From Pseudomonas sp. Z8(2022) (GTDB taxonomy: Bacteria; Pseudomonadota; Gammaproteobacteria; Pseudomonadales; Pseudomonadaceae): a stretch of DNA of 64,000 nucleotides. The stretch is from positions 2,294,001 to 2,358,000 of the forward strand of contig NZ_CP107549.1 in the NCBI RefSeq assembly GCF_025837155.1, given 5' to 3'. Shown piece after piece: positions 62,727 to 64,000 of this stretch. The number at the start of each line of letters is the position of its first letter. Position 1 is the stretch's first letter. The position numbers were made by a program, and so were the translations under genes. Under the pieces are notes generated by a model that worked only from the letters and a program-made list of their open reading frames with translations, was not told the origin of the DNA and did not search any database.

Positions 62727-64000
62727 ATGATTCTGCCCTGGCTAATCCTGATTCCCTTCATCGGCGGCCTGCTGTGCTGGCAAGGCGAGCGCTTCGGCCA
62801 TCTCCTGCCACGCTGGATCGCCCTGATCACCATGGCACTGCTGTTCGGCCTGAGCCTGTGGCTGTGGGTCAGCGGTGACTTCACCCTGGCGCCGAGCCCG
62901 GACAGCGGCCCGCGCTGGGCCCACGAGTTCGTCATCGACTGGATCCCGCGGCTCGGCATCACCATTCACCTGGCGATGGACGGTCTGTCGGTACTGATGG
63001 TGGTGCTCACCGGCCTGCTCGGCGTGCTCTCGGTACTGTGCTCGTGGAACGAGATCCAGCACCGCGTCGGTTTCTTCCACCTCAACCTGATGTGGATTCT
63101 CGGCGGCGTGGTCGGCGTGTTCCTCGCCGTGGACCTGTTCCTGTTCTTCTTCTTCTGGGAAATGATGCTGGTGCCGATGTACTTCCTCATCGCGCTCTGG
63201 GGTCATAGCGGCAGCGACGGTCGTACCCGCATCACCGCTGCGACCAAGTTCTTCATCTTTACCCAGGCCAGTGGCCTGATCATGCTGCTGGCGATCCTGG
63301 CCCTGGTATTCGTGCACTTCAACCAGACCGGCGTGCTGACCTTCAATTACGCCGACCTGCTGAAGACCGAACTGGCGCCCGGCACCGAATACCTGCTGAT
63401 GCTCGGTTTCTTCGTCGCCTTCGCGGTGAAGTTCCCGGTGGTGCCTGTGCATTCCTGGCTGCCGGACGCCCACGCCCAGGCACCGACCGCAGGCTCCGTG
63501 GACCTGGCCGGTATCCTGCTGAAGACCGCCGCCTACGGCCTGTTGCGCTTCGCCCTGCCGCTGTTCCCCAATGCCTCGGCGGAGTTCGCGCCCATCGCCC
63601 AGTGGCTCGGTGTGTTCGCCATCATCTACGGCGCCCTGCTGTCGTTCGCACAGACCGACATCAAGCGCCTGGTGGCCTACTCCAGCGTCTCGCACATGGG
63701 CTTCGTGCTGATCGCCATCTATTCGGGCAGCCAGATCGCCCTGCAGGGTGCGGTGGTGCAAATGGTCGCCCACGGTCTGTCTGCCGCTGCGCTGTTCATC
63801 CTCTGCGGCCAGCTCTACGAGCGCCTGCACACCCGCGACCTGCGCCAGATGGGCGGAATCTGGGCACGCATGCCCTGGCTGCCGGCCATCAGCCTGTTCT
63901 TCGCCGCCGCCGCGCTCGGCCTGCCGGGTACCGGCAACTTCGTCGGCGAATTCCTCATTCTGATCGGTAGCTTCCCCAGCGCGCCCTGGGTCGTGGTGCT
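62727..64000 (+). CDS. nuoM: NADH-quinone oxidoreductase subunit M, cut by the window end
   Basis: Antiporter-like proton-pump subunit. About 425 of some 500-510 residues are present. Motifs: FFFFWEMMLVPMYFLIALWG with the conserved membrane Glu, KFPVVPVHSWLPDAHAQAPTAGSV with the key Lys, and TDIKRLVAYSSVSHMGFVL. ATG 62727 lies 15 bases after nuoL. nuoN is expected next, beyond the window. Confidence 0.96.
   Translation, partial: MILPWLILIPFIGGLLCWQGERFGHLLPRWIALITMALLFGLSLWLWVSGDFTLAPSPDSGPRWAHEFVIDWIPRLGITIHLAMDGLSVLMVVLTGLLGVLSVLCSWNEIQHRVGFFHLNLMWILGGVVGVFLAVDLFLFFFFWEMMLVPMYFLIALWGHSGSDGRTRITAATKFFIFTQASGLIMLLAILALVFVHFNQTGVLTFNYADLLKTELAPGTEYLLMLGFFVAFAVKFPVVPVHSWLPDAHAQAPTAGSVDLAGILLKTAAYGLLRFALPLFPNASAEFAPIAQWLGVFAIIYGALLSFAQTDIKRLVAYSSVSHMGFVLIAIYSGSQIALQGAVVQMVAHGLSAAALFILCGQLYERLHTRDLRQMGGIWARMPWLPAISLFFAAAALGLPGTGNFVGEFLILIGSFPSAPWVVV

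Overview
The window is a chromosomal segment of a high-GC gammaproteobacterium, almost certainly a Pseudomonas of the P. aeruginosa/P. mendocina type. The evidence is gene content and order. The run yccA, tusDCBE, ybiB-like, cysG, serS, crcB, rarA, lolA, ftsK, trxB, aat, bpt, infA, clpA, clpS, cspD, icd, idh, nudJ, mnmA, hflD, purB, roxA, aceA, nuoA-M follows the order I know for P. aeruginosa PA2604 to PA2650. gacA also starts with TTG and is followed by uvrC, pgsA and tRNAs, as in other pseudomonads. All gene names rest on reading the translations; no database search was run.

Layout. 1-2623: gor (broken by the window edge), a VOC-family gene and galU. 2897-13774: a lineage-variable stretch. 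It holds an unknown exported protein, a thiamine-diphosphate enzyme with a membrane-anchored SDR, the Ku/LigD end-joining pair, a small PLDc_N-like membrane protein, a DUF72 protein, a RES-Xre toxin-antitoxin pair and a lone HsdR_N-type nuclease-like protein. It ends at a tRNA-Leu/Cys/Gly cluster. 14431-17749: pgsA, uvrC, gacA and tRNA-Ser, all on the minus strand. 17913-22161: yccA, the TusDCBE sulfur relay, a TrpD2-like gene and a glutathionyl-hydroquinone reductase. 22197-29955: a minus-strand run ftsK-lolA-rarA-crcB-serS-cysG. 30150-35706: trxB and the N-degron machinery (aat, bpt, clpA, clpS) around infA. 35938-40154: cspD and the two isocitrate dehydrogenases, divergently transcribed. 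40277-48147: nudJ, mnmA-hflD, a DMT transporter, purB, roxA, a GNAT gene and two poorly known genes. 48710-50305: aceA. 50879-64000: complex I genes nuoA, B, CD, E-M, with nuoM cut by the window end.

Several genes cooperate across the window. TusDCBE passes sulfur to MnmA for tRNA 2-thiouridine. Aat and Bpt tag proteins that ClpS delivers to ClpA. icd, idh and aceA compete for isocitrate, and NADH made upstream is oxidised by Nuo. gor, yqjG and trxB serve thiol redox balance.

Most of the window is ordinary core genome. The least explained parts are the accessory block at 2.9-13.9 kb, the long leaders of aceA and idh, the palindromic repeats (one inside the nuo operon), and the small secretin-like protein upstream of aceA. 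I found no CRISPR array, insertion sequence, integrase or prophage gene.
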